Positions 54,945 to 64,000 of a stretch of DNA of 64,000 nt are shown one piece after another. Source of the stretch: Isochrysis galbana (taxonomy: Eukaryota; Haptophyta; Isochrysidales; Isochrysidaceae). Position numbers and translations under genes: made by a program. The notes beneath the pieces were generated by a model. The model searched no databases. It had not been told where the DNA came from and saw nothing but the letters and a program-made list of their open reading frames with translations. The stretch is taken from NCBI GenBank assembly GCA_018136815.1, contig CM030935.1, positions 3,031,999 through 3,095,998 of the forward strand. The letters run 5' to 3'. Every line of letters starts with the position of its first letter. Positions within the stretch are counted from its first letter, which is position 1.

Positions 54945-55772
54945 ATGCCGAAGGCGCAGCCTGGAGAAAACCTGCCAGCGCTCGCCGCCGAGCTACGCAG
55001 CCCGGCGCTCTTCGATGTGTCAGGCTTGCGCGTCGCTATCTCCGGGGGCGGGTCCGGCATCGGCGCCATGATCGCCGCTGGATTCGTGCGGAACGGTGCG
55101 CATGTGTGGATCTTCTCACGGAAGGACACGACCGAGTACGCAGCGAGGCTCACCTCGATCGGTCCAGGATGGTGCGCGTCCGTTCAGGCGGACATATCGC
55201 GCCCCAGTGAGCTAGAGCGTGTGCTCAATGCTATTGGCGCGCGTTGCGACGTACTCGTCAACAACGCTGGCACCAACTTCAACGTGCCCTTGGACCACTT
55301 CTCAATCGAGATGTTCCAGAAGGTCGTGGCTGTCAACCTCACAGCGGCATTTGCCACGACACGTGCGTTTCTGCCTGTTTTGCGTGAAGCAGCTTCGCCA
55401 GCTCGGCCCGCGCGCATCATCAACGTGAGCTCCATTGAGGGCATCTTCCCTGGCTCGTTTGAGACGTATGCCTACTCCTCGAGTAAAGCCGGACTGAATA
55501 TGCTCACTCAACATCTTGCTGCTCGTCTCGGCAAGGAAAATATAACGGTGAACGCACTTGCGCCGGGGCCATTTCCTTCTCGCATGATGCGCGAGACCTT
55601 TGAGGCTATCGGAGAGGATGCGCTCGGGGAGACTACGCTGCTGGGGCGTGTTGGTGCCCCGGAGGACGCAGCAGGTGCGGTGCTTTTCCTGGCTTCTCGT
55701 GCGGGCGCCTACGTCACAGGAGCGACCTTACCTCTCGACGGCGGTGCGTTGCTCGCATCGAGCAAGCTGTGA
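54945..55772 (+). CDS. Short-chain dehydrogenase/reductase (classical SDR)
   Basis: A single-exon gene of 275 residues from ATG 54945. The open frame continues upstream only through the CT repeat, so this ATG is the first sensible start. Signatures: cofactor loop ISGGGSGIGAMIA near residue 30, NNAG in DVLVNNAGTNFNVP, the catalytic Ser in INVSSIEG, YAYSSSKAGL with the Tyr and Lys, and NALAPGPFPSRMM after it. C-terminal PEDAAGAVLFLASRAGAYVTG and LDGG complete the fold. It should use NAD(P)H to oxidise or reduce a small alcohol or ketone. The blend resembles 3-oxoacyl-ACP reductases and rhamnolipid-biosynthesis 3-oxoacyl reductases (RhlG-type). The exact substrate is unknown. No targeting peptide is obvious. 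Confidence 0.9.
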   Translation: MPKAQPGENLPALAAELRSPALFDVSGLRVAISGGGSGIGAMIAAGFVRNGAHVWIFSRKDTTEYAARLTSIGPGWCASVQADISRPSELERVLNAIGARCDVLVNNAGTNFNVPLDHFSIEMFQKVVAVNLTAAFATTRAFLPVLREAASPARPARIINVSSIEGIFPGSFETYAYSSSKAGLNMLTQHLAARLGKENITVNALAPGPFPSRMMRETFEAIGEDALGETTLLGRVGAPEDAAGAVLFLASRAGAYVTGATLPLDGGALLASSKL

Positions 55773-56279
55773 CGTAGCAGGTGCATGCGGTGAATATAGG
55801 TTCAGCGTCGTTGAGAACAATTGCTTGTGGAAATCATAAGTGCATAAGTAAGCGTAAACTTACCGGAAGCAAGCCGTAAGCCGTCATGCCGTCATGTTGC
55901 CACTCACAATGCAGACGCTGAAGCACACTGGCTTCCTTTTTTGTTTGTTCGGTCGACGCCCCTCCGAAAGGAGGTTTATTTCCTACGATTCGGACCCCCC
56001 CCCCCCACACACGAGGCTGCGACCTCAGATTTGGTTTATTCTTGACAAATACCCCCATAAAAGTGGGTATATTGTATATCATAACTTATACTAGCAAAGC
56101 AGCCCCCGTCCCTCGTCCCTCCGTTCTCTCCTTCTCCCCTTCCTGCTTCCTGCCCGCGCCCAATGACTCGCCGTTCCCCCGCCGAGCCACCACGAACGCT
56201 CTGCTCTTGGATCCGCCAAGCGGCAGGAAGCGGACAACCTCACTCCATCGCTCCATCGGGGATCGGGGGAGGGTGCCAA
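55773..56279. other. Intergenic
   Basis: 3' flank of the SDR gene, then AT-rich spacer with a C run at ~55,998-56,008. No gene. Confidence 0.4.
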
Positions 56280-56745
56280 CCCCCCCCTCTCCCTCTCTCC
56301 TTTCTCTTCCACCTCAGTCCCTGCGGCGCGTCGCCATGCGGCGCGCCATGGCCTGCTCTCAGAGGTCCTTTGGGGGCTCCTAGAGGGCCAACAGGGCAGC
56401 TCAGGGGGCAGTGGAGGCTGGGTGGGGCTCAGCCCCTAGCCCCCCCTGCCTCTCCCACGCTTGCCTCGCTGGCCATGGGAGCCGCCCAGAGTTCCCTGTC
56501 TGCCTGGCGACCAGGGATGGGGGGGAGTCAGCTCGAGGGCAGGCTCAGCGCGGGTGGGAGTGCAATTCGCGGCCCCCCGCGCCCACAAGGGGTTTGGGCC
56601 AGAATTTTGATGATTGCCCAACCAAGCCCACTGCCAGACTGCCAGACGCCAGAAGCCAGAAGGGAGGGGCTAAAGAAGGTGCAACTCGAGGTTCCCTTTT
56701 ATTGTCACACCCCTCCCGTCTATTTAGGTATACAATTTTTATTGA
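56280..56745 (-). mobile_element. Short LINE-related repeat copy
   Basis: It shares with the 58.4-kb and 62.6-kb copies the run GCGGCGCGTCGCCATGCGGC...GGCCTGCTCTCAG, the GGGCAGCTCAGGGGGCAG-GGAGGCTGGG block, the CCCCTGCCTCTCCCACGC block and GGCGACCAGGGA. It is in the same orientation as the 58.4-kb copy. The ends are not defined; part of ~56,672-56,745 resembles 22,196-22,270. Confidence 0.7.
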
Positions 56746-57756
56746 TCTCTAACTTGGACACTATTCCCACGTACTCAGTACTCCCCTCCTGGCAGGCGTA
56801 CGACCCTTGAATCCGTCGCGACGCTGGCGTTAATTAATTCAGTTGGTGAGCGGCCCATTATTTCTTAGACATATATCAAAGAAACGACTACTCACGAAGA
56901 GGAAGATGTCGTAGTGTATTTGTCGATTTGCATTAGTAAGCTATGTCTGTCTTATCGTGCAAAAGTTAATTGTACGAAACCAATTTCAAGCGAATAATGA
57001 TGATGCCAAAAATAACTCTTCAAATTGAACATATTAAGACTCTTGCATCATCATCGTATACTAAATTTCATTTTTCGATAAGGTGAGGTCCCTTTAGCCG
57101 CCACTCCGCACCAGCACACGCTCTTCCCGATACTACTCTCGAACTACGGACTACGGGGCGGGACCTTGCGCCTCTGTTGGAAGTGACTACGGGCATTGCG
57201 AACGACGCACGGAGGGCGCGAAAGCTGCGAAAGGAGGCGTGTGGAAGGCGCGAGACTTCTTCCGTCCCCTTGTAGCCCTTGTGACTTCTCTGTATAAAAT
57301 GAGGGGTATGATTTCTCCCATATTCGGGTGGTGCACCGGGACTTTCGATGGCCCGCGCCTTGCTTGGTTGAGGGGTGCTGTGGCAGGCGACTGGGGGTGG
57401 CTCAAGCGCGTGCTTGACTTGTATTGACTCGTTGATCGTTGACTCTGGGTATTATAGACTCGGAAACTCGGGGTGGCTCGCTGGGGAACGCGGAGGGACT
57501 CGGCGAAGTTGCTACAAGAAACACTCACGAGAAACCCAAAAACCAACGACCTGCGATTCATAAAACTAACGTAAAAACGTACACTCCGCCGGAATCATAT
57601 TTTTCCTGGAACTCATGAGGAGTAAAGAAGCAGGAGAAAGAAAGAACAAGGGAGAAGAAGGGCGCAGAAAAATCTGTGCTTTAGTCGGAAAACGTGTACT
57701 CTAAAAGAAGTGAAGAAAAATTGAAAGTATAGGCGCGACAAACAGCAGACGGTGGT
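56746..57756. other. Intergenic, partly AT-rich
   Basis: 56,820-57,080 is the most AT-rich part of the window. 57,100-57,560 has overlapping frames without signatures. No gene recognised. Confidence 0.4.
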
Positions 57757-57880
57757 GTCGTTCCGCGGTTACAAGGGAGCTGGGGCCGGGGGCTCCCTCG
57801 GCGGGGGGGGGGGGGGGGCTGAGAAGAGAAGAGCCGCGCCGGCGCGCTCCATCGCAACCAAGTATAAACTTGACTTAATA
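57757..57880 (-). mobile_element. Fragment of the LINE 5' end
   Basis: On the minus strand AAGTTTATACTTGGTTGCGATGGAGCGCGCC matches the LINE 5' region (variant with AAGTTTATACTTGG as in the 20.99-kb element). It is followed by the C-rich ORF1 start and breaks off after ~120 bases at a G run (57,802-57,821). Confidence 0.65.
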
Positions 57881-57939
57881 ATACTACTCTCACTAATATA
57901 ACTGAGCATTAGTACCACTACTCTCACTAGCCCTGGTAC

Positions 57940-58035
57940 TAACACGACAACCCTTAGCGCACCTGCCCGTACGCCTCGACCTCGACGCATGTTGCTGTCA
58001 CAAATACATACACCTAGGAGTATGCACCCCTCCAC
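57940..58035. repeat. Dispersed repeat, second copy
   Basis: gcgcacctgcccgtacgcctcgacctcgacgcatgtt, a catacac stretch and gtatgcacccct resemble 35,385-35,480 in the same orientation. Function unknown. Confidence 0.45.
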
Positions 58036-58325
58036 ATCTCCCCCCTCGCAGACCCCCGGCTCCCATTCTAACATTCTAACCCCCCACAGGAAAATTGGGG
58101 AAAACCCATCGAGGCGGACCGACCTACGTCGGGCGACTCTCCGGGAAAAAGCACCGGGGGGGGGAGGAACTCTCTAATCCAAGAAGAACGGCCCTTACCA
58201 GCTCGCGCCGTGAGCGGTCCTCGAGAAATAAATGACTGCGACTCGAGTAGCCTGCGCCAGCCACCTAGCGGGATACTCTCCTCGCCATTGAGCCACTCCC
58301 CCTCCTGTCGCCAGCCGCCCCTCAC

Positions 58326-58865
58326 CCGTTTGCTAACGCAAACGGGGCCCATTTTTCACTGCATTCCATCGGGGGGGGGGTGCAAACCCCCCCCTCTCCC
58401 TCTCTCCACTCTCTCCCTTCGTCGTCCCTGCGGCGCGTCGCCATGCGGCGCGCCCTGGCCTGCTCTCAGGGGCCCTTTGGGGGCTCCCAGGGGGCCAGCA
58501 AGGGCAGCTCAGGGGGCAGTGGAGGCTGGGGCTCAGCCCCTGGCCCCCCCTGCCTCTCCCACGCTCGCCTCGCTGGCCATGGGAGCCGCCCATAGTCTCC
58601 TGTATGCCTGGCGACCAGGGACAGAGGGGGAGTCAGCTCGAGGGCAGGCCCAACGCGGGCGTGGGAGTGCAGCTCGCGGGCCGCGCCCCCGAAGGGTTTG
58701 GGCCAGATTGATGAGTGCGCCCTGCCCCTGCCAAAGGGCAGGGGCTGGGTTTGATTGTACGGGCCCACCCCGGGGGGTGTACGCGATGGTGTGAGGGGGG
58801 CGCGAGGCCCTCATTGTCCCCCACTTATAAAAGTAGGTTAAGTATAAACTTGATTTAAGGGTAGG
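58326..58865 (-). mobile_element. Short LINE-related repeat copy with conserved hairpin
   Basis: Minus strand: 5' AAATCAAGTTTATACTTAACC, then GAGGGCCTCGCGCCCCCC, GGGTGGGCCCGTACAATCAAACCCAGCCCCTGCC and the shared body described for the 56.3-kb copy. At 58,326-58,347 there is a 9-bp inverted repeat CCCGTTTGC-TAAC-GCAAACGGG, also present in the 62.6-kb copy. There is no coding potential. Confidence 0.75.
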
Positions 58866-59801
58866 TTCCTTTCTATGCTCTCATTCTCTAACCCATTCAA
58901 AGTCGCTTTTGCGAAGGATGAGAGGATGAGGCCCTTTTAAACCCCACAGCAAAAAGCAACAAGGAGGCGCGGTCGACCATGCACGTCTCCCTAAAGCAGC
59001 CGCAGCTGTGTTGAGTATACGCTTCAGCGCATGTGTGCCAACAATACGGGCGTACATCGCAGCACAGTCGAGGACGACAATGGCCCAGCCAGACATCGGA
59101 TACGCTGTTGCCAGAAGAAGTGTCAAAACGGCCGAAGGTACCAATCAACTTCATCCCCCCCAAAACCTCCAAGCCCCATTACTACCGAGCCATGGTGGCA
59201 GGAACTCCGCTCGAGGCGCTTGCGGGGGCACAATCACGCTACGAGCTGCAAGTCGCAGTGCAGCTTCGTGACCTCTATTCCTTTATGACCTCGAGATGCG
59301 CTAGTGGGCTCCTCGACGCAGCAAGGAGACGCACTTTGCCGTATTGATCAAGGGTGCAAGCTGCCAGCTTACAACGTGCAAACTGCAAGATTGCAGGCTG
59401 CGAGCGTGCACGCTGCAAGCGTATAAGCTACGCGCTAGTGGAACGGCCCCTTATCAAGATGAGAACTGAATCGCTCGTTGAGCTTCTGCTGTGCCCGCGC
59501 ACTATTATTCTCCGTGTCAGGCGTGAGAAGGCCATAGAGCAACGGTCTGTAAGGGCACCAACAAGTGGTTAATAGCATAAATTCAGGGGTCGGGATCACG
59601 TAAGAGTTTTGCCCCCTGCATGCGAGCAAGCGAAAGCACGTGCACGCACATTTCAGAACCCGATGATGCATGCCCTGGAATGGTCGTTTCAGGTATTGGT
59701 ATGTTGAGCTGTGACGCGACAACATCTCTGCGTAACCTCTCTGCCGGTTGTCCCGTCTCTGCACACATGCATTGAGGACCGAGTGACATGTGGGGCCGAG
59801 G
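58866..59801. other. Stretch without a recognised gene
   Basis: A plus-strand frame at 59,033-59,347 (LLPEEVSKRPKVPINFIPPK and AGTPLEALAGAQSRYELQVA) looks protein-like but has no ATG at a sensible place and no family I know; it could be an exon. From ~59,355 the words aactgcaagc/gctgcaagc/gctgcgag recur. The rest is the 3' flank of CEP20. Confidence 0.35.
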
Positions 59802-60244
59802 CTATGGACCCAGGCTGGTGGCAGCGTGGTGAATCGCGCCTGTCAGAAACACCGACAACGTGTTGCGATAGCCGCTGAAGTCCAGGTACTCGCGAATGAG
59901 CTCATTTAGGAGAAGCTTGTCGTTGCTCAGAGCAGGATGCACGTCGTCCTATGAGCGCAAGATGAGCGGCGAGTCTTGGGGACACATCTCGGCCGCCCAT
60001 CGCCAAACAAGGTGCAGTCACGCACTGGCTCATTGACCGACTTGAACACTTCTGCCTGTATCCGAGCCCGCACGTCCTTGAGCACGCCCTTGGCCTCAAG
60101 TGTCTGGCGGAGCGCTGTGCAGGCATGGCAAGAGGGCTGGCTTCAGCACAATCCTTGGGCCAGCGCCAGCGAGCATTGGAGGCGCAGCGGCCACGGTGTC
60201 GTGCGGCAATCACCGTCACGCAGGTCTTCATACGTGGAGGCCAT
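59802..60244 (-). CDS. CEP20: Centrosomal/basal-body protein 20 (FOR20, LisH type)
   Basis: Three exons: 60244-60214, 60114-60026, 59948-59802; phases 1 and 0; 88 residues. The spliced protein MASTYEDLRDALRQTLEAKGV...LKDVRARIQAEVF...ALSNDKLLLNELIREYLDFSGYRNTLSVF matches the FOP/FOR20 N-terminal dimerisation region with its LisH motif (NELIREYL-x-F-x-x-Y-x-x-TLSVF). FOR20/CEP20 acts at centriolar satellites and basal bodies and is needed for cilium assembly. The protein is shorter than in animals, where a variable tail follows the LisH motif; here it ends soon after it with HHAATSLGP. The gene is head to head with RAD51D, 563 bases between starts. Confidence 0.88.
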
Positions 60245-60807
60245 CCCCAGAGCAGCGGACCCTCTCGCTCCCTCCCGCTCTGCCCCTCTCTTTCCACACT
60301 CCCGCCTCCTGCCCTCCGCCAAGAGGAAGCAGAGAGTACTTTACTCGGTAGAACGGAGCGCTGCTCAACAATATTTTGGCGCGCAAGCGGAGAAAGCAAA
60401 TACTACTACTACTCGTTGTATTGTATTGTACAGTCCCCCGAGGTTTTTTTTTGAGGAATAGCTTGGTCTACAGGGGACCCCAGAAAAATATAAATAGACT
60501 GATCATACAAAAGTTCGTATGGGCAAAGAGATATTCCTACTCTACTCCTACAAGAGAAAAAGAGAGGAGACGAGAAGAGAGAGAGATGAGAGATGAGGAC
60601 AACCGTAGAGCACGAGTGTTTTACGATTTCACGGCTTTACAGAAGGAAGGACGGCTCGATCAGTCCGATACTGGAAAGGGCGCGAAAATGAAGGGGAGGG
60701 GGGCGGAGGTGGGACGAGGGCGAGCGGCGGGGAGTGGAGGAAGCACCAGGGGGTGAGGGGCTGAGCACGTGACGGGCTGCGCGTCTCGGCGGCGTGGCGA
60801 TACGGCA
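60245..60807. promoter_or_regulatory. Shared upstream region of CEP20 and RAD51D
   Basis: It contains a C/T-rich stretch near CEP20 (60,255-60,310), AATATAAATAG at ~60,487-60,497 on the plus strand and a GA-rich tract at ~60,555-60,600, then more GA/G-rich sequence before the RAD51D ATG. This layout parallels the RAD51C/DRC7 region. Confidence 0.4.
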
Positions 60808-62085
60808 ATGGCGGCTCGCTCGGCGGTGCCCATCTCAGAGGATGGCTCTGGTCTCCTCTGCAAGCTTGGCCGGCAGCCCCTGAGCCACCTCGTCAATTTA
60901 CCGGCCACCTCGGTGGCAGACGGGACGACCGTTGAGGGCTGTCTGCGCGCGGAAAGCGCCGCGCTCAGGTCGCCCGAATTCGAGCACGAGTGTGCACCAT
61001 ATCGTGTCGAGGCGGGTGCGTCGCTCTTCCTGCAGGCTGCGACGAGCGCAGCTGAAGCTGTGCGTTTAGCGTGCAAACGCAGTGCTCTGCTATCAACAGG
61101 GTTCCCTCTGCTTGACGCTGAGCTTGGCGGGGGATTGCAGACGGGCGAAATTTGCGAGCTGGCGGGTCCTTCTTGTACTGGTAAGACGCAGCTGTGCATG
61201 GCAATCTGTGCACATCAGCTGCTCCGGACAGACTTCCATGTTCTATATATTGACACGTGTCTCAGCTTCACTGCTGAGCGCATGCGCGGACTGATCGAGG
61301 CTGAGGCTGTGGCGACGAGCTCAGCTCTGAGTGATGATCTGAAACAGGCCATCAAGAAAAAGCTGCACGCGCGGCTTAGAGTGTGCACTGAAGCGCAGAG
61401 CTTGCTGTGCCTACTCGATACTCTTGAGGTGCTGTGTTGCGAACTAAGCAATGCAACAGATCCTGGCGATTGGCACCGGAGATTGAAGCTGGTTGCAATC
61501 GACTCAGTGTTTGTGGCCGCCCTGGCAGAGAGCGACGGTAACTCCCAATCGATTGCAGGTATGTCATTTCCTGGGGATCCATTGCATAAAGCTAGGCGCT
61601 GGGTGAGCCGTACGCCGAATAAATTCCCATGCCCCTTATTCCATGTAGGCGCGCAAATGGCTCGATTGCAGCACTTGTTGCGATATATCGCCGCCAGATG
61701 GCAAATTGTCTTTTTGATATGCAACGTCTTAGCCACAAGCCCTGGCGCTGGTGGAAATCCGGCCAACATGGCTAGCTTTCGAACGGCGTTAGGATATCTA
61801 TGGCAGCACACATCGCACATTCGAGTGGGTCTTCTTCCGTTGACAAAGCCAAGAGGCGAACACGAAGGGAACTCTTTGTCTGAGCAACTTGACACCGAGC
61901 GGTCTGAGGGCCTCTCCCGGATTGTCGTGCATCGTGTTTCGCACACTGCTCGTCACACTGTGGGACAGACGAGTCGTGACGGGCCGAAATATCAGCTGTG
62001 CTTGTGCATGTGCGGTGTCACTCACCGGCTGCATATGATTGCGGTCAATGGTGCCCGATTATCAACAACGGTGACCCGATTCTAG
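60808..62085 (+). CDS. RAD51D: RAD51D-like RAD51 paralogue
   Basis: Two exons, 60808-61558 and 61649-62085, with a 90-base GT-AG intron in phase 1; 395 residues. The intron is in frame and free of stops, so it can be mistaken for coding sequence; removing it gives IAGAQMARL. A helical N-terminal region is followed by STGFPLLDAELGGGLQTGEICELAG and Walker A GPSCTGKT (120-127), YIDTCLSFTAERM and Walker B LVAIDS (228-233). RWQIVFLICNVLA and PANMASFRTALGYLWQHTSHIRV match the distal part of RAD51D. It should bridge RAD51C and XRCC2 in the BCDX2 complex. XRCC2 is an alternative I consider less likely, as its Walker A and length differ. The start was chosen as the first ATG in frame. Confidence 0.85.
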   Translation: MAARSAVPISEDGSGLLCKLGRQPLSHLVNLPATSVADGTTVEGCLRAESAALRSPEFEHECAPYRVEAGASLFLQAATSAAEAVRLACKRSALLSTGFPLLDAELGGGLQTGEICELAGPSCTGKTQLCMAICAHQLLRTDFHVLYIDTCLSFTAERMRGLIEAEAVATSSALSDDLKQAIKKKLHARLRVCTEAQSLLCLLDTLEVLCCELSNATDPGDWHRRLKLVAIDSVFVAALAESDGNSQSIAGMSFPGDPLHKARRWVSRTPNKFPCPLFHVGAQMARLQHLLRYIAARWQIVFLICNVLATSPGAGGNPANMASFRTALGYLWQHTSHIRVGLLPLTKPRGEHEGNSLSEQLDTERSEGLSRIVVHRVSHTARHTVGQTSRDGPKYQLCLCMCGVTHRLHMIAVNGARLSTTVTRF

Positions 62086-62299
62086 ATTCCATTGCTCCAG
62101 TACACAAGTGTTTTATGCAGACGTTCGCTAACCCGCCCCGACGAGGATGTGAAATTTAAAATCGTGCGTCAGTATGTCAAAGAATTCTTAATAATTGATT
62201 GATCTCACAACTAAGTTATCCGAGGGGCCGTGCCCCGCCGAGCGCTCCACAGCTCAGCGCGAGCCGAGAGAAAGGCAGCCCAGAGAAGCAAACCTTAAA
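62086..62299. other. 3' flank of RAD51D
   Basis: Short spacer, AT-rich to about 62,215, without any gene signal. Confidence 0.4.
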
Positions 62300-62870
62300 T
62301 CAAAACCCAGCTAGAGCTTAACTAAGTTCATAAGTACATAGTTCAGCATGGGGGGGTACCTCGCGCCCCCCCCCCTCTCAGGGCCCAACTCCCCTCCGGG
62401 GGGCTTGTCGGTCAACCGCCCACACTCTGCCTTTTGGCATGAGCTTGAGCAGGGCACTCAACAACACCACCCAAACCCCCAGTGGGCGCGGGTCGCGAGC
62501 ATACTCCCATGCCCGCACTGGGTCTGCCCTTGTACTGACTCCCCCCCCCAATCCCTAGTCGCCAGGCAGACAGAGGCCTCTGGGCGGCACCCAAGGCCAG
62601 CGAGGCGAGCATGGGAGAGGCAGGGGGGCCAGGGGCTTAGCCTCAGCCTCCACTACCCCCCCTGACCCCTGAGCTGCCCTTGCAGGCCCTCCGGGAGCCC
62701 CCAAAGGCCAAAGGACCTTTGAGAGCAGGCCGTGGCGCGCGAATGGCGACGCGCCGCAGGAAGAGCGATGGCGATGGGTGAGAGCGGAGCGAGGGAGAGG
62801 GGGGGATTTGCAACCCCCCCGATGGAGTGTGGTGAGAAACGGGCCCCGTTTGCGTTAGCAAACGGGCGGA
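62300..62870 (+). mobile_element. Short LINE-related repeat copy, inverted to the 56-58 kb copies
   Basis: Plus strand: CTTAACTAAGTTCATAAG, then ATGGGGGGGTACCTCGCGCCCC, GTGGGCGCGGGTCGCGAGC, CCCAGTCGCCAGG-like block, GGCCAGCGAGGCGAGCATGGGAGAGG and GCAGGCCGTGGCGCGCGAATGGCGACGCGCCGC, i.e. the 58.4-kb element in reverse order. The hairpin GTTTGC-GTTA-GCAAAC lies at 62,848-62,863. Confidence 0.7.
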
Positions 62871-63642
62871 AAGGGACGGCTGTTGACAGGATGGAGAGAA
62901 AGAGTGAGTGGCTCAAGTCGACGAGAGTACCCCGGTGGCGCAGGTCACTCGGAGAAGGGCGGGTCTTGGACTTCCTTCCTTCTTCCTTGGAGAAGGAAAG
63001 GAAGGCGAAGAAGATGAAGACGGAGCATGCAAGCCATGCGCCAAGCGTATGATTGCAGGTGGTTACATGCGTCAATGGCATCAAAAAACCGCTATCTATT
63101 ATGCATATTGTCATGTTTACACATATTCGAGTATTATTGTAAACTGACTATGGACATTTGATGGCTCACTCAACTTGAATAAGAATTACTACCTCCGTTT
63201 CAAGTTTCAAAACTGAAACCTTTGGCTCCCTGCTAGCCTATGAGGAACCATAGTCCATAGTAAAGATTTTGTTGATTCTATGAGATAGCGGGTACATTGG
63301 GGCGTTGTCCTGCGGCGGAGGTTCGACCTCAAAGCATTAGGGGAATGAAGAGATCCGTGATATTATTCAAGGGGTAGGCGCCTTGCCTTCATTCGGTGCC
63401 AGTTTTTTTTGTTGTAAAACGTTTCGATTGTTGAATCCCGGCTACCGCTATCCCAGGGCGTTTCCTCCACGACGTCTATGCCCAGCTGTCGGAACAGGTT
63501 CGCGATGCGCTCCCGATACTACATCTACTCGTCGATTGCCGCCTCAGCTGGCAATGGGACGGGCACGCGTCGATAGTGCACGTGATTGGAAAGCACGACC
63601 AGGAGAATCGCTTCCATGAGCAATTGATGCCCTCCGAGTCGG
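62871..63642. other. Spacer with a fragment of the 30.1-kb repeat
   Basis: A piece at ~63,130-63,180 (actgactatggacatttgatggctcactc) matches the 30.1- and 41.7-kb repeats in inverted orientation. No recognised gene. Confidence 0.4.
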
Positions 63643-63963
63643 TCACCTCCTGGTTGCGCTTGCGCTTGAAGCGCTCTTCGTGTGGGACGCGGTAGCGGCG
63701 AAGACCGTCGATGGTGTGAATGTCATCACTAGGCCATTCCATTTGAAGTCGACGAGATTGCGTGTATGAGTGTATTGAAGCTCGTTATTCTTCAACCCGA
63801 GTATGAAACCTGCGAATTGCCCAATCAAGACTGCATATTCGTCTTGATTATCTGCTGAGTTGCCTCTTCTTATTGTTGTTTGGTGCAGTTTCATTTCATT
63901 AGGATTCAACGTGAATGTTAGTACAGTATTTTGCCAGTTGTCGGGCAACTTGAATTCCACCAT
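63643..63963 (-). CDS. Hypothetical protein near the window end
   Basis: A 106-residue frame from ATG 63963; TAG lies just upstream, so it starts inside the window. The N-terminal 75 residues look like a real folded protein (KLPDNWQNTVLTFTLNPNEM, YAVLIGQFAGFILGLKNNEL), with AT-richer codons than the neighbours. The last part is low-complexity Ser/Ala, and another minus-strand frame (63742-63476) continues beyond the end with a KRKRNQEV stretch, so a frameshift or an intron is possible. I do not recognise a family. Confidence 0.35.
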   Translation of the reverse strand: MVEFKLPDNWQNTVLTFTLNPNEMKLHQTTIRRGNSADNQDEYAVLIGQFAGFILGLKNNELQYTHTRNLVDFKWNGLVMTFTPSTVFAATASHTKSASSASATRR

Positions 63964-64000
63964 TGCGAATTTACCCTACCCCCTCACGCGGAAAGTTGTC

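Noticed and set aside
59033-59347. Gene for a protein with VPINFIPPK and GAQSRYELQVA
   Set aside because: Protein-like composition, but no start, no recognised family and no supporting splice sites. Kept only as a note.

Overview
The window looks like nuclear DNA from a flagellated, chlorophyll-c-containing alga, most likely a haptophyte or an ochrophyte. The evidence is a fucoxanthin chlorophyll a/c-binding protein gene with a targeting peptide, genes for a motile-cilium regulator (DRC7) and a basal-body protein (CEP20/FOR20), short GT-AG introns (about 75-210 bases, donors mostly GTGAG, GTGCG or GTATG), Mediator and RAD51-paralogue genes, and abundant chromoviral LTR and APE-type LINE elements. 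The species cannot be named from this sequence. I saw no rRNA, tRNA or CRISPR array by eye.

Layout. 1-720: the 3' end of a SET-plus-Myb gene. 1653-2678: remains of a CENP-B/Jerky-like DDE transposase, abutting a 5'-truncated Ty3/gypsy chromovirus (about 2.65-13.4 kb). That element carries a phage-type cytosine-methyltransferase-like domain inside its Pol polyprotein, the most striking feature of the window. 14.2-24 kb: ordinary genes (small mitochondrial-type protein, S33 peptidase, plastid-type NAD(P)-binding protein, class IV-like histone deacetylase). 24.8-29 kb: a 5'-truncated LINE. 29-36 kb: repeats, a two-exon small gene and the FCP gene. 36.3-41.2 kb: RAD51C and DRC7, head to head. 41.2-45 kb: repeats and an unknown gene. 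45-48 kb: two head-to-head genes, one resembling the conserved domain of plant STAT-like/SH2 proteins. 49.0-51.8 kb: a LINE with perfect 17-bp target-site duplications and an internal deletion. 52-56 kb: a hAT fragment, MED31 and a short-chain dehydrogenase next to a 228-base CT microsatellite. 56-59 kb: short LINE-related repeats. 59.8-62.1 kb: CEP20 and RAD51D, head to head. The rest is repeats.

How the genes relate. Five pairs of ordinary genes are divergent with less than 800 bases between start codons. Two of these pairs join a RAD51 paralogue to a flagellar or basal-body gene (RAD51C/DRC7 and CEP20/RAD51D). RAD51C and RAD51D would act together in homologous recombination. DRC7 and CEP20 act in the axoneme and at the basal body. 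The mobile elements belong to a few families: one LINE family and its short derivatives share 5' and 3' ends, and the 3' end is a T run instead of poly(A).
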